A stretch of 64,000 bases of DNA from Rhabditophanes sp. KR3021 (Eukaryota; Nematoda; Chromadorea; Rhabditida; Alloionematidae), in the NCBI GenBank assembly GCA_963281155.1, contig CAUJLY010000002.1:5704001-5768000 (forward strand). Reading direction: 5' to 3'. Below, piece by piece: positions 19,501 through 30,683 of the stretch (position 1 is its first letter; each line of letters begins with the position of its first letter). A program made the position numbers and the translations under genes. The notes beneath the pieces were generated by a model that saw nothing but the letters and a program-made list of their open reading frames with translations, was not told the origin of the DNA and did no database searches.

Positions 19501-22317
19501 TCAGGATGGGGTAATTTGTAACTTATGTTATTAAATAATAACTTAATAGGTGGTGGATGGAATAATGGCTATGGTGGAGGATGGAATAATGGCTATGGCG
19601 GAGGATGGAATAATGGCTATGGCGGAGGATGGAATAATGGCTATGGCGGAGGGTGGGGTTGGCCATGCTGGTTCAATTGTTACAATTATTGGGGTTGAAA
19701 TAAACTTTCATAAGCTTATTTATATTTATAACCTTCTTATATTTATAACTTCTTTAAAGTAGTATTCGTTAAACACATGTCACTTCCCGATACATACATT
19801 AGCACAACTTTGACACAAGACATCATCTCTCGTGATTCGAAGGCTATTTGATTAATTAAAAGTGTTTGGCGAAAATATTTTTAGCCTTTTCATGATACCT
19901 ATATAATTTGGAAAAGGTTAAGGTTAGCGTCACTTTACAATTATCATGAAAGTGTTTTGTTTAATATTTGCCTTTGCTCTTTTATTTGCCTTAACTATTG
20001 CTGAAGATGGTGTATATCAGGAAAAGAGTAGATCCGTTGGAAGAGCTAAGAGATGGGGAGGGTATGATGGATATGGGAGTGGAATGTATGGTGGAGGCTA
20101 TCCAGGAATGTACGGCGGGTATGGAGGTTATCCAGGAATGTATGGAGGCGGTGGATATCCAGGCATGTATGGTGGATATTATCCTAGACGTCGTTTCCGT
20201 CACTTCTACGGAGGCTCACCTTATGGTGGATATGGAGGCGGCTACCCATATGGAGGTGGTTATGGCGGTGGTTATCCATATGGAGGTGGATTCGGTGGAG
20301 TTGGAGTCAATGTTGGGCTAAACCTAGGAGTTGGAGTATTCGGATAATTTTTAAATCACTGCCTTAATTTGTATATTGTTTTATGTTTTGTGTTTTATAC
20401 CTTTTTAAATAACGATTTCTCATGTGAGACGCACTAATAAAGATTTTATCAAACAGGTATGTTAATGTGAATTTGAACTTGTCCTTTACAAGATGTTTAG
20501 TATTTTCAAACTTACCCGGTATAGATTCTACCTATATATGGTACACTGACGTTATGCAAACCTCCCTTAGTTAAAAGAATAATCTTCCCACTAACGAAGG
20601 TCTCACCACTATTTGGTTCTTTATAGTTTCCTGTGACATAATCATTGTATGCTACTGAATTCATACTAATAGCAGCAACCGGCACAGTACTCCCAGGTTT
20701 ATTGTCTAGAGATGGTGAAATAGATCTTTGTGAGTTTGATGGATAACCGATGTGCATTGAATGTTTTTTGTCATTCGGTTCATAGTAGACGCTCTAACTC
20801 AATAAGTTATGAAATACAATTTAATCAAATTAAACATACCTCTACATCGACACTTTTGGCTAGTGTACTAAAAACATTCAAAATCTTCTCAATTTTGCTC
20901 TTCAACCCCGCTTTGATGTATCCGAAATCAAAAACATCGGTTGTTGCATAAAGCGCCTTCTTTTCCTGAAAACATATTAACGTTAGTATTAATATAATAA
21001 GTAATTATTAATTTTAATTGTATAATGCTAAATTATTTTTTAACTAAAACAAATAATATTATTATGTCCATGTTTAAAATCAACTAGATACATTTTAATT
21101 TCCTACTATATAATTCTTAAATTCCGTAAATTAGTGTCTTAGTAAATTCCTAATGTAACATTTTTTGTAAAGTTTCCAAATGCCTCGCATGGGCGCAGGA
21201 AAAGATATCAAATATTTTTTTGATGTTCAAGGTGCTACGAAAGAAAAGATGAAGTTGCAAACTAATCTTTCAGGAGTTCTTAGATGCCAATCAAGGAGTT
21301 GATTTGAGAAAACCCCCACAAGTCCCGAATTATTATTTTTAATCTATATTTTGACCCCATTTAATTTAGCAAAATCCACATATAACCTGCCTCGACATTA
21401 ATATTCACCGGTAAAATTAGTCTATTTGGAACGCTTTCGGCGAAGCTTTCGCTAAAGCGATCTTTTAAGACTCCTTTTTTATTTCTTTCAATTAATGTTG
21501 CTTTGAGAGTAATGAATGCTAGAGTATTTTGTTCTTTTGACCCTAGGACCTTAGCCATTAATAATGTTTTTGTTTGTAGCGGTTCAATTTCCCATGAATC
21601 AGGGGCAATGTCCTGAATTATTCTGCCATTTGGTAATTCTAATTGAAGGTCATTTGAACTGGAAATTATTTCTGTTACTTTTAATATTTTGGAATGAGGG
21701 TTGTGGAGATTAATCGGCGCTGTAAAAGTACCATTCATAGGAAGTATGGCCATAATATTAGAACGAAGGCGGTAAGGACTTCGTAGGCCTTCTCCCTTGA
21801 CGCCAAGTTTAATAATTCCTTTATTGGATTTGACTGTAATAATGCCTTCAATTAGTTTTTCTGACCTAGCTAAGAAATATACATCAAATGTGGTTGCCTC
21901 GTTCGGTTTCAATTCGGTCTTCTTGGGGAAGCTGGCGTGGAAATGGGAAGAACTTCCGGCAATCTTTTCGAATTTGAATATTTTTTCTGTAGGATTAAAT
22001 ATGTTGACAGTCATTTTATTAGGAACTCCTATGAAAGACTCCCCGAAATTCAGATCACGTGGATTTATATTCAAACTATATTCTTCGTTTAAATCATTAA
22101 CGGAAGCCCAGACAGCTTCGTCATCCACTAAATAGTAAATTTCGCTGCCTGTTTGGATGAAGGCATGGGAAATGGCATCATCCACGTTTTCACTTAATTC
22201 GGATGGAGATTTTTGTGTAATTTCTTTGGTCAAAACCAAATTTGTGTAGGCACATAATAGTAGTAGCGATGCAATAAATAAGCGCTTCAAGGTATTTAAT
22301 ATAATGTTCCGTAACAT
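7507..22317 (-). CDS. TMEM131: TMEM131 orthologue (seven exons, with a +1 frameshift and an 8.85-kb gene-bearing intron)
   Basis: Exons: 22317-21391, 20965-20840, 20793-20516, 11663-10889, 10844-10048, 9914-9338, 9211-7507, giving about 1,727 aa (human about 1,880). All junctions are frame-consistent. A signal peptide (MLRNII...) is followed by the N-terminal domain with NPRDLNFGESFIGVPN, FHASFPKK, FDVYFLAR and SPYRLRSN, all strongly TMEM131-like. Ig/ASH-like lumenal domains, a membrane segment near ALPRPPFEGFMYW...FCLICVIACSYLEG and a long polar cytosolic tail follow. In other animals TMEM131 recruits secretory cargo such as collagen at the ER. Intron 1 appears to use a GC donor (GAG|GCAGGT). 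Exon 10844-10048 needs one base skipped near 10364. The start lies 13 nt after an acceptor. Confidence 0.93.
12037..12044 (+). promoter_or_regulatory. TATA box of glycine-rich gene 1
   Basis: TATAAAAG, 38 nt before the ATG at 12075. No splice acceptor lies next to the start codon. Confidence 0.75.
12075..12342 (+). CDS. Secreted glycine-rich YGGWGRG peptide (cluster gene 1)
   Basis: Two exons, 12075-12273 and 12320-12342, with a 46-nt phase-1 intron; 73 aa. Signal peptide MKTYIILLTILAIFLMVGQSEA, then tandem WGRGGYGG units and the end GGYGWGK. The composition resembles nematode YGGWG antimicrobial peptides and silk or cuticle glycine-rich proteins; resemblance alone does not decide. A polyadenylation-type aataaa follows at about 12387. 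The 3' flank is related to that of cluster gene 4 (15443-15749). Reading through the intron gives a longer but less family-like tail, so I chose the spliced form. Confidence 0.85.
12343..14190. other. AT-rich spacer inside the intron
   Basis: No intact gene is visible in this 1.8 kb. It contains the relic described at 13640-13833 and otherwise low-complexity AT-rich sequence. Confidence 0.6.
13640..13833 (+). pseudogene. Relic glycine-rich gene (decayed cluster member)
   Basis: A TATAAATT box at 13640 lies 48 nt before an ATG (13688), the same spacing as in the live genes. The reading frame hits TGA after about 23 codons and no longer encodes a signal peptide. A donor at 13764 (ttg|gtaagc) and an acceptor at 13816 bound a 53-nt intron whose end (ctaattaaatcattcag) nearly matches the intron end of cluster gene 1. 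The last exon would read GGWAK-stop, like GGYGWGK-stop of gene 1. Confidence 0.6.
14191..14198 (+). promoter_or_regulatory. TATA-like box of cluster gene 2
   Basis: TATTTAAA, 45 nt before the ATG at 14236. Confidence 0.6.
14236..14700 (+). CDS. Secreted Asn/Gly/Arg-rich repeat protein (cluster gene 2)
   Basis: Intronless, 154 aa. Signal peptide MKLLGVFLCSLVLSTFAQ, then about seven copies of a 14-18-residue repeat, roughly N-M-G-V-N-(R/S)-(F/Y)-(Q/R)-G-(R/S)-S-M-N-F-N-N-R. It is basic and low complexity with no cysteine in the mature part. It lacks the poly-Gly blocks of its neighbours but shares orientation, TATA spacing and secretion. No family recognised; an extracellular matrix, silk-like or antimicrobial role is possible. 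A polyadenylation-type attaataaa is at about 14735. Confidence 0.85.
   Translation: MKLLGVFLCSLVLSTFAQIGNFGNERGRSIGNRGFQGGNMGVRSFQRSSMNFNNRGRNMGVNSFQGTSVNFNNRRNMGVNRYRGRSMNFNNRNMGVNRFQGRSMQFNNRNMGVNRYRGRSMNSNSFGVNRFQGSSMGVNSFGRSMSGNQRSFQG
14876..14883 (+). promoter_or_regulatory. TATA-like box of cluster gene 3
   Basis: TATTTAAA, 41 nt before the ATG at 14917. Confidence 0.6.
14917..15192 (+). CDS. Secreted Asn/Gly/Tyr-rich small protein (cluster gene 3)
   Basis: Intronless, 91 aa. Signal peptide about residues 1-18 (MKSFVLLFVFIALLIHIEG), then WGEWNNDCNCN, GGFNNGGN-type repeats and a Tyr-rich C-terminal third with YRYSYTYR and YKYQYTYT motifs. The mature protein has two cysteines close together (CNC). 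Alternating Tyr/Lys/Arg and Asn/Gly runs are typical of structural secretions. No named family is recognised. Confidence 0.83.
   Translation: MKSFVLLFVFIALLIHIEGWGEWNNDCNCNSNSGGFNNGGNNGGFNNGNDGWTPGNNGGDNRPYRYSYTYRNNDNGPPTYKYQYTYTNPNK
15401..15408 (+). promoter_or_regulatory. TATA-like box of cluster gene 4
   Basis: TATTTAAT, 42 nt before the ATG at 15443. Confidence 0.5.
15443..15749 (+). CDS. Secreted Gly-rich protein with basic Trp-rich block (cluster gene 4)
   Basis: Exons 15443-15552 and 15590-15749 (37-nt phase-2 intron) give 89 aa. Signal peptide MKAWLLIFLLIALLALTEA, then WWGNQGFYGDCGCGGYN, GGY-GGG repeats, and a strikingly basic Trp-rich segment: three W-R-R units, two of them RRPWW, then RRHHWRPWG. 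Dense Arg/Trp with Gly is a common antimicrobial composition, so that function is plausible but unproven. Its second exon read in other frames gives spurious ORFs on both strands. The 3' flank (15794-15885) resembles that of cluster gene 1. Confidence 0.82.
16003..16010 (+). promoter_or_regulatory. TATA box of cluster gene 5
   Basis: TATAAAAG, 44 nt before the ATG at 16047. A near-perfect direct repeat of about 20 nt (core caattttaaaattgt) lies on both sides of it, at about 15987 and 16017. Confidence 0.75.
16047..17600 (+). CDS. Secreted Gly/Arg-rich protein assembled from 24 tiny exons (cluster gene 5)
   Basis: Proposed exons: 16047-16146, 16191-16208, 16250-16255, 16297-16317, 16355-16360, 16403-16429, 16469-16480, 16519-16530, 16571-16576, 16620-16631, 16672-16677, 16720-16836, 16876-16887, 16926-16937, 16982-16996, 17041-17052, 17102-17122, 17166-17195, 17234-17254, 17294-17314, 17354-17374, 17422-17439, 17478-17495, 17533-17600. 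All 23 introns are phase 1 and 37-49 nt; every internal exon is a multiple of 3 and four are only 6 nt (GCGGAG). Sum 612 nt, 203 aa: signal peptide ending IIEA, a GGR/GGG region, an NWGNRGG region, and the end PVYCYLFPCNNFG. One intron (17053) uses a GC donor. Any 6-nt cassette could be skipped without changing frame. Confidence 0.75.
17921..17928 (+). promoter_or_regulatory. TATA box of cluster gene 6
   Basis: TATAAAAA, 49 nt before the ATG at 17970. The spacer 17601-17920 shows no other feature. Confidence 0.7.
17970..18627 (+). CDS. Secreted Gly/Trp/Arg-rich protein, six exons (cluster gene 6)
   Basis: Exons 17970-18051, 18089-18106, 18152-18175, 18215-18358, 18403-18513 and 18569-18627, all phase 1, give 145 aa. 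The signal peptide MKLFSKLLIVLLVLFMIAG with a following FAEARRGGG is clearly homologous to cluster gene 5. Then come GGWGRRGGGG repeats, GGWNRGY repeats and the end GGGYGNSIPCIFYCFNNWG. The last acceptor must be 18568, because using the ag at 18563 would place TAG in frame. Paralogue of genes 5 and 7. Confidence 0.8.
18978..18985 (+). promoter_or_regulatory. TATA box of cluster gene 7
   Basis: TATAAAAG, 48 nt before the ATG at 19026. The spacer 18628-18977 contains an open + frame (to 18962) that looks like AT-rich noncoding sequence. Confidence 0.75.
19026..19698 (+). CDS. Secreted Gly/Asn/Trp-rich protein, eight exons (cluster gene 7)
   Basis: Exons 19026-19110, 19151-19165, 19206-19220, 19261-19275, 19320-19337, 19378-19467, 19505-19510 and 19550-19698; all introns are phase 1 and 37-44 nt; 130 aa. 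Signal peptide followed by EARHGGG, three identical GGRGG exons in a 55-nt exon-plus-intron tandem array, GGNRGGGWG repeats, a 6-nt exon (GATGGG), GGWNNGYG repeats and the end GWPCWFNCYNYWG. The intron at 19338 uses a GC donor (GGAG|GCATGT). The paired cysteines near the C-terminus match genes 5 and 6. Confidence 0.8.
19111..19275 (+). repeat. 55-nt exon-intron tandem repeat, three units
   Basis: Units start at 19111, 19166 and 19221. Each is a 40-nt intron (gtttgtttctgaattcgt...) plus a 15-nt exon (GAGGCCGTGGCGGAG). Exons are identical and introns differ at only a few bases, indicating recent duplication. Confidence 0.9.
19900..19907 (+). promoter_or_regulatory. TATA box of cluster gene 8
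   Basis: TATATAAT, 46 nt before the ATG at 19946. Confidence 0.6.
19946..20347 (+). CDS. Secreted Gly/Tyr-rich prepropeptide (cluster gene 8)
   Basis: Intronless, 133 aa. Signal peptide MKVFCLIFAFALLFALTIA, a short acidic/polar propeptide ending SVGRAKR (a dibasic, furin-like RxKR site), then WGGYDGYG and repeats of GGYPGMYGG, a basic RRRFRHFYGG patch, GGYPYGGGY repeats and a Val/Leu-Gly tail (GVNVGLNLGVGVFG). The predicted cleaved product is Gly/Tyr-rich. It differs from genes 5-7 in having no introns, no C-terminal cysteines and a propeptide. Confidence 0.85.
   Translation: MKVFCLIFAFALLFALTIAEDGVYQEKSRSVGRAKRWGGYDGYGSGMYGGGYPGMYGGYGGYPGMYGGGGYPGMYGGYYPRRRFRHFYGGSPYGGYGGGYPYGGGYGGGYPYGGGFGGVGVNVGLNLGVGVFG
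21095..21172 (+). repeat. Dispersed repeat, copy B (inverted relative to copy A at 7281-7348)
   Basis: Lies inside TMEM131 intron 1 (20966-21390). It shares about 41 consecutive bases with the reverse complement of copy A, then an extra 8 nt (gtcttagt) that partly duplicates the preceding ttagt, then further similarity ending attttttgtaaa. Confidence 0.85.
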
Positions 22318-25761
<3,444 letters not shown>

Positions 25762-26390
25762 ATGCATTTACCCAACCAACTCACGCATCGTCTCTCCATT
25801 TATTACTTTTGTAAATGAATTAAAAATATCAAAATTAATGTAAACAGATTATATAGAGCCTTATTATATTTACCATATTAACATGTCATTTTTATCCATC
25901 TGAATTTTATTTCCACTTGGAATAGCCGGGTCTTTTTGGGTAATCATAGTGAAGTTATTTTGCTTTAAGTTGATGCAAATATAAATGCTCCCACTATTAT
26001 TGTGATTCTTTGTACAGTTTTAAAAATTTTATTTTATTATGTGACTTTTTGTAAATGATTCATAAAATTATTAATCTTAAACTTGTGTATTTTGCATATC
26101 ATCCATAACATTATCTATCTTAAACTTGTTTTTTCGATTCGTTCATAAAAATATTCACTATAACATGCTAATTATATAATAGTTCTGAAAGTCTCAATTA
26201 ATGCTTTTCAATTAGTGTATTTTGATTCCTAATGCATGTTAAGAGTGCAAACTCAATAGTATGAAAGTTGTCCAAAATTGAGCAAACATAATCCTACAGC
26301 GACTCATGTTAGAGCGACGTGTATTTTTGTTTGTCAATATTTTATACCCTACCCATACAGTCCTTATTTATTTATTATATTTTAAACTTT
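25762..26390. other. Intergenic stretch
   Basis: AT-rich; nothing identified apart from a splice-acceptor-like ccatacag at about 26360 shortly before the VPS52 start. Confidence 0.5.
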
Positions 26391-28474
26391 ATGGCTACAT
26401 CAGATTCCACTAAATCATCAGACAGCAATGTCATTGGCTTATTAGAACAAGGTTCTGATCTAGAATTATGTTCGGAAGAAATAAGTGCTAAATTAAAAGA
26501 TATTCATGCTAAGGTTGTTTCTAATTGTATTGAACAAGTGGATTGCTTAGTTGATTTGAATGACCAGATTAGTAAGTGTGATTCTATATTTGATGTGAGT
26601 TCATTCATTGTATTTATTTGATTTTATCAATTATCTAGTCACTCGAAAACACACTGTCTTCGTTTTTGGTGCAATTGGGGACAATTGGGTATGACATGCA
26701 GACTCTCCAATCTCAATCCTCCTCGATAAATAATCAGCTAAGCAATTTGCATTCTGTTCGTTCAAACTTATCTGCATTCGTTGATCGAATGTCTATATCC
26801 TCTAAAATGATTAGTGTGATATCAGAATCAGATTGCAATGAACCAATTTTTATGGAGCATCTCATCTTCCTACAACACCAAATTAACTTCGTCAAATCCC
26901 AAGAATACTTAGAAGCTAAATCCGTAGAAGATGTAAAAATAGTTATTGAAAATTTAAAAATCACTGCTGTTCTGAAGATTCGCGAATGGATTCTACTCAA
27001 AATAAGTTCGATGCGAAAACCACTATCCAACTATCAAATAATCCAGAATGCTTTATTAAAGAATAAATTTTTTTATGAATTTTTGATGGCGAATGACAAG
27101 AGAATTGCCAAGGCTATTAAAGATGAGTACATTGATACTATTTCGAAAATGTTCTTTTCCTATTTTAAGACTTATACTTCAAGACTATTCAAAATTCAAA
27201 CAGAATGTGCCACAAAGGATGATTTACTCGCACACGAAGATATGAAACCTAGCCTTATGTCGTCAGTCTTATCATTAGGAAAAGGCCCAATCGTCAAAAA
27301 CAAAGCCAGTGTCTTCAGTCTAGCCGGCCGTCATTCTCTATTGACGATGGATCTAATAGCACCAATCTTAGTCCCACACGTTGCCCAGCAAATGAATGAA
27401 AGTGTTGAATTTGAAAAAGTATTCAGATCAGTTCAATTTAGTCTCGTCGACCATGCTAGTTACGAATTTTTGTTTTCAACTGATTTCTTCCTCATTACTG
27501 GAGAATCCCTAATCGACCACTTCAGCCAGGTTATGGGCAAGAGTATAGGTTTCTTTAGTCAGTTCTTTACAGATAAAGTTCAATCTAACTTTGATGCTAT
27601 TTCGCTCTATATTTGCATTTGCTTATGTAGAAAATTAAAGCAGTTGTTGATTGAAAGAGAGATTAATAGTTTTGATGGATATTGGCAAAGTTTGGAGAAT
27701 GTTTTTTGGAACAGATTCGAAGGTGTAATGTGTAGACATAACGAGAGTTTAAGAAATTATGACTTTAAAAGTCAAACTAATGTGAAGAAATTAATCAATG
27801 ACAACACAAAGCCTCACCATGTTATTAGAAAGTATGCTGAAATGACTTCTGCCTTATTATACTGCAGCAAACTAGTCGACAACGGTACAGATCCAAGGTT
27901 GCAAACGGCTCTATCGAAACAACAACATGAACTGCAGATGTTTATAAATATCTTTTCAACCCACCTAACTTCGAAAGACAAACTTTTCTTCGCTATCAAC
28001 AACTATGACATGATCACATCTGTTTTGACCGAAGCGCAATGCAGCGATGCTCGGGAAAGAGATAGTTTTGAAAACTTAAGGCAAGAACAAGTAGAGCTGT
28101 ATGTAGAAGCAGTAGTGAAACAGTATTTTAATGAATTAGTTGAATTCATCAAAGAAGTTGAACCTTTATTATCTTTGAACGATTCCGAAGCATTATTAAA
28201 ACACAAGTCAAGCCTAAATTCTACTGTGGGAAACTTTAATTCGACATGGCTCAAAAACATTGAAAGCATCAACAAAGAAATTCTAGACAAATTCAGTAAC
28301 TTCAAAAACGGAACCAATATCCTACAAATAACTTTCAGCCATTTCATCCAATACTACAACAAACTAACCAAAATATACAACCACAAAGTCTTTGACTTCG
28401 AGAGAACCAAAAATGACTTACTAAACATACACCAAATAATGATTGAACTTAAAAAATTCAAGCCAATGTTTTAA
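26391..28474 (+). CDS. VPS52: VPS52, subunit of the GARP/EARP tethering complexes
   Basis: Exons 26391-26594 and 26639-28474 (44-nt phase-0 intron) give 679 aa (human about 720). The N-terminus LLEQGSDLELCSEEISAKLKDIH and the following coiled coil (MQTLQSQSSSINNQLSNL) are characteristic of the Vps52/Sac2 family. The rest is the helical rod typical of CATCHR tethers. GARP tethers endosome-derived vesicles at the trans-Golgi and EARP acts in endocytic recycling. I chose the ATG at 26391 because sequence upstream looks like a leader ending in an acceptor; an upstream in-frame ATG at 26319 is the alternative. Confidence 0.9.
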
Positions 28475-28840
28475 TTAACCACAGAATATATCGCTTATTG
28501 TAAATAAAATTTATTTATTGTATGTACATGAATTGCTGCATTATAATTGTGTACGTTATTGGTTCAAGGCCATACTACTCCACTCGAGTTTATCTTAGAA
28601 CGTTTCTTTACCTTTCAACGCCTTGATCAAGAATTATGCTGTCATTTATGGAATTGTTATTTTTTCGCTTTCCCCTTATCAATTAACTTATCTTTTCACA
28701 AAAACCATTCACTATTAATACAACATACTATCTAGCTATCTTAATTTAACCTTCATTCAAATCGAACCATCTTTTAATCGCGTACTTCATTTTGTATATG
28801 TTCTTGTCATGTCGATATAAATTACTTTTTAATTTCAGAA
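28475..28840. other. Short spacer between VPS52 and the reductase gene
   Basis: 366 nt; ends in aatttcag two bases before the next ATG. An open + frame within it (28547-28735) shows no protein similarity. Confidence 0.5.
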
Positions 28841-29794
28841 ATGGTTCTAGCTGGTTTAGCTTTGTATCTTGGCTATGGCCTCATAACTTATGTAGTTTAT
28901 TCTTTTGTTACTGCCATCTATAGAACCTTTATTGTGTTCAATAGTGGAAATACTGACATGCATCAACATTGTCACGGGGCTAAATTTGCCTTGATCACTG
29001 GAGCTTCAGATGGAATCGGAAAAGCTTATGCTCAAGCACTTGCTTCTAAAGGATTTGATTTGCTATTAGTTGCCAGAAATAAAGCTAAATTAGATGCCGT
29101 CAAAGCTGAAATTGAAGCTGAGCACTCAAAGGTTACCATCAAGTCAATCGTCTTTGATTTCACTCGTGGCACAACCGAAGACTACCAAAAAGACTTATTG
29201 CCCCAGCTTTCAACTCACAAAATCGGAGTACTAGTCAACAACGTTGGTCTATCTTACGAATATCCTGAATTAATGCATGCCATGGATGGTGGGATTGACA
29301 GATTAAGAGATCTCGTTGTTATCAATACACTCCCAACAACTTTGTTAACTTCTTATTGCTGCGAAGGATTTGTGAAAAACGGAGGTGGAATCGTCATTAA
29401 CATTGCATCATTTGCCGGAGTAAGTGTCATGCCATTGTTATCTGCCTATTCAGCTACCAAAAAGTACGTCAATCACTTGAATAATTCGCTAAGAGTTGAA
29501 TACAAAGACACTGATATAGTCTTCCAAACTATCAATCCTTTGATGGTTGCTACAAATATGTCCAAAATAAAGAAACCTTCCTTCTTCGTGCCTTCTCCTA
29601 AATCATTCGTTAAATCTGCTCTAGCTAGTTTTGGCAAAGTTAGAACAACGGCTGGATGTGTATCTCATCAACTTCAATGCGAAATTCTTGGCCTCCTGCC
29701 AGAAGTTGTACTGGAATTTGTTTTCAACAAAGTCAATGGAGGAACTCGTATTGCTGCCTTGAAAAAAAGAGCCAGAGAAGCAAAGAAGGAGTAA
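28841..29794 (+). CDS. HSD17B12: Very-long-chain 3-oxoacyl-CoA reductase (HSD17B12 / LET-767 type)
   Basis: Intronless, 317 aa. An N-terminal membrane segment is followed by a classical short-chain dehydrogenase fold: NADP-binding TGASDGIGKA, VNNVG, the catalytic region INIASFAG and YSATK (Tyr and Lys). The NNVGLSYEYPE stretch is typical of the 17-beta-HSD type 12 branch, the second step of fatty-acid elongation at the ER; some members also reduce steroids. The C-terminus ...REAKKE resembles a lysine-rich ER-retrieval tail. It lies 366 nt downstream of VPS52 on the same strand. Confidence 0.93.
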   Translation: MVLAGLALYLGYGLITYVVYSFVTAIYRTFIVFNSGNTDMHQHCHGAKFALITGASDGIGKAYAQALASKGFDLLLVARNKAKLDAVKAEIEAEHSKVTIKSIVFDFTRGTTEDYQKDLLPQLSTHKIGVLVNNVGLSYEYPELMHAMDGGIDRLRDLVVINTLPTTLLTSYCCEGFVKNGGGIVINIASFAGVSVMPLLSAYSATKKYVNHLNNSLRVEYKDTDIVFQTINPLMVATNMSKIKKPSFFVPSPKSFVKSALASFGKVRTTAGCVSHQLQCEILGLLPEVVLEFVFNKVNGGTRIAALKKRAREAKKE

Positions 29795-30683
29795 CTCCTG
29801 ATAACCAACTTCATTAATGCTTATCTTCTACATTTTCATCTTACTTGTCCATTGTGATCATGATATATTAATATGTAAATTTCATATTCGTAAATTTACA
29901 AATTAGAATTTATATATTTAAATTTAGATTTAATAAATACATTATGATGATCACGCATTTTTATTGTTTCTTTCCGTGCCTGATGAAGCACCGACCAAGT
30001 ATCAAAAAATTGCAATTGCCAACCTTCTACGTACATTTATCATATATGGCTTCCAGAAGCAAAAAATTATTCAAATGAGTGGCATGAACAATCCCATTTA
30101 AATACACCCACATATAACTTACTCATTTTATAAATTGCATCAATAAAATACTATATCTAAACATTCCATTTTTCATATTTTTGTCATTAGTAAAGAAGGT
30201 GCTATCTTTGTAGCAAAAGCTATAAATAGCACAACTTAGTCATAAAAGCTCAGTATAGTCGTTTACTGTGTACCAGTTATTTATCCACTGGACTTATTTA
30301 TTATATCTATTCCTGACTTATCAAAAGTAATTCTTGAATACATAAATATTTAGAACAACAAAAAAGGACGTAAAAAGATCAAGTCCATATATCTTTATTT
30401 ATTTATATAATTTTAACTTCAAAAATAGTTTACAAAATAATGTGAAATAGTAATTTAGTTGATACGAAACAATAAAAAATGAATTTTGGGTGAATGTTAA
30501 AATGATGAATAGCTTTGAATATTAAAATTCAGGCAACTATAATTCCAAATAATTAAGTTTGTTAATTGAAGAAGTGGATAATAATTTGTGGTCAAGAATA
30601 AATTTTTAATTAAGGGATGGAGCTTTTGCAGTTATTTATATTTTCTGTTTCTTCTAGGTTTGTTATGTGGAGAGAATGATTGT
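29795..30683. other. Intergenic stretch with an orphan TATA-like box
   Basis: Contains GCTATAAATAGC at about 30219-30230. No start codon lies at the 38-49-nt spacing seen in the glycine-rich genes and no ORF follows. Otherwise nothing. Confidence 0.4.

Larger units (their letters stand above)
11664..20515 (-). other. Giant TMEM131 intron containing the + strand glycine-rich gene cluster
   Basis: The donor is ACCGG|GTAAGT at 20515 and the acceptor is cattttag at 11664. Joining the exons gives YIGRIYTG-ELYHSVETVSFH, which matches the corresponding TMEM131 region without gap. Most other introns in the window are 37-130 nt, so this one is exceptional. Everything from 12037 to 20347 inside it is a set of opposite-strand genes. 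Bases 11664-12036 show no feature. Confidence 0.9.
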
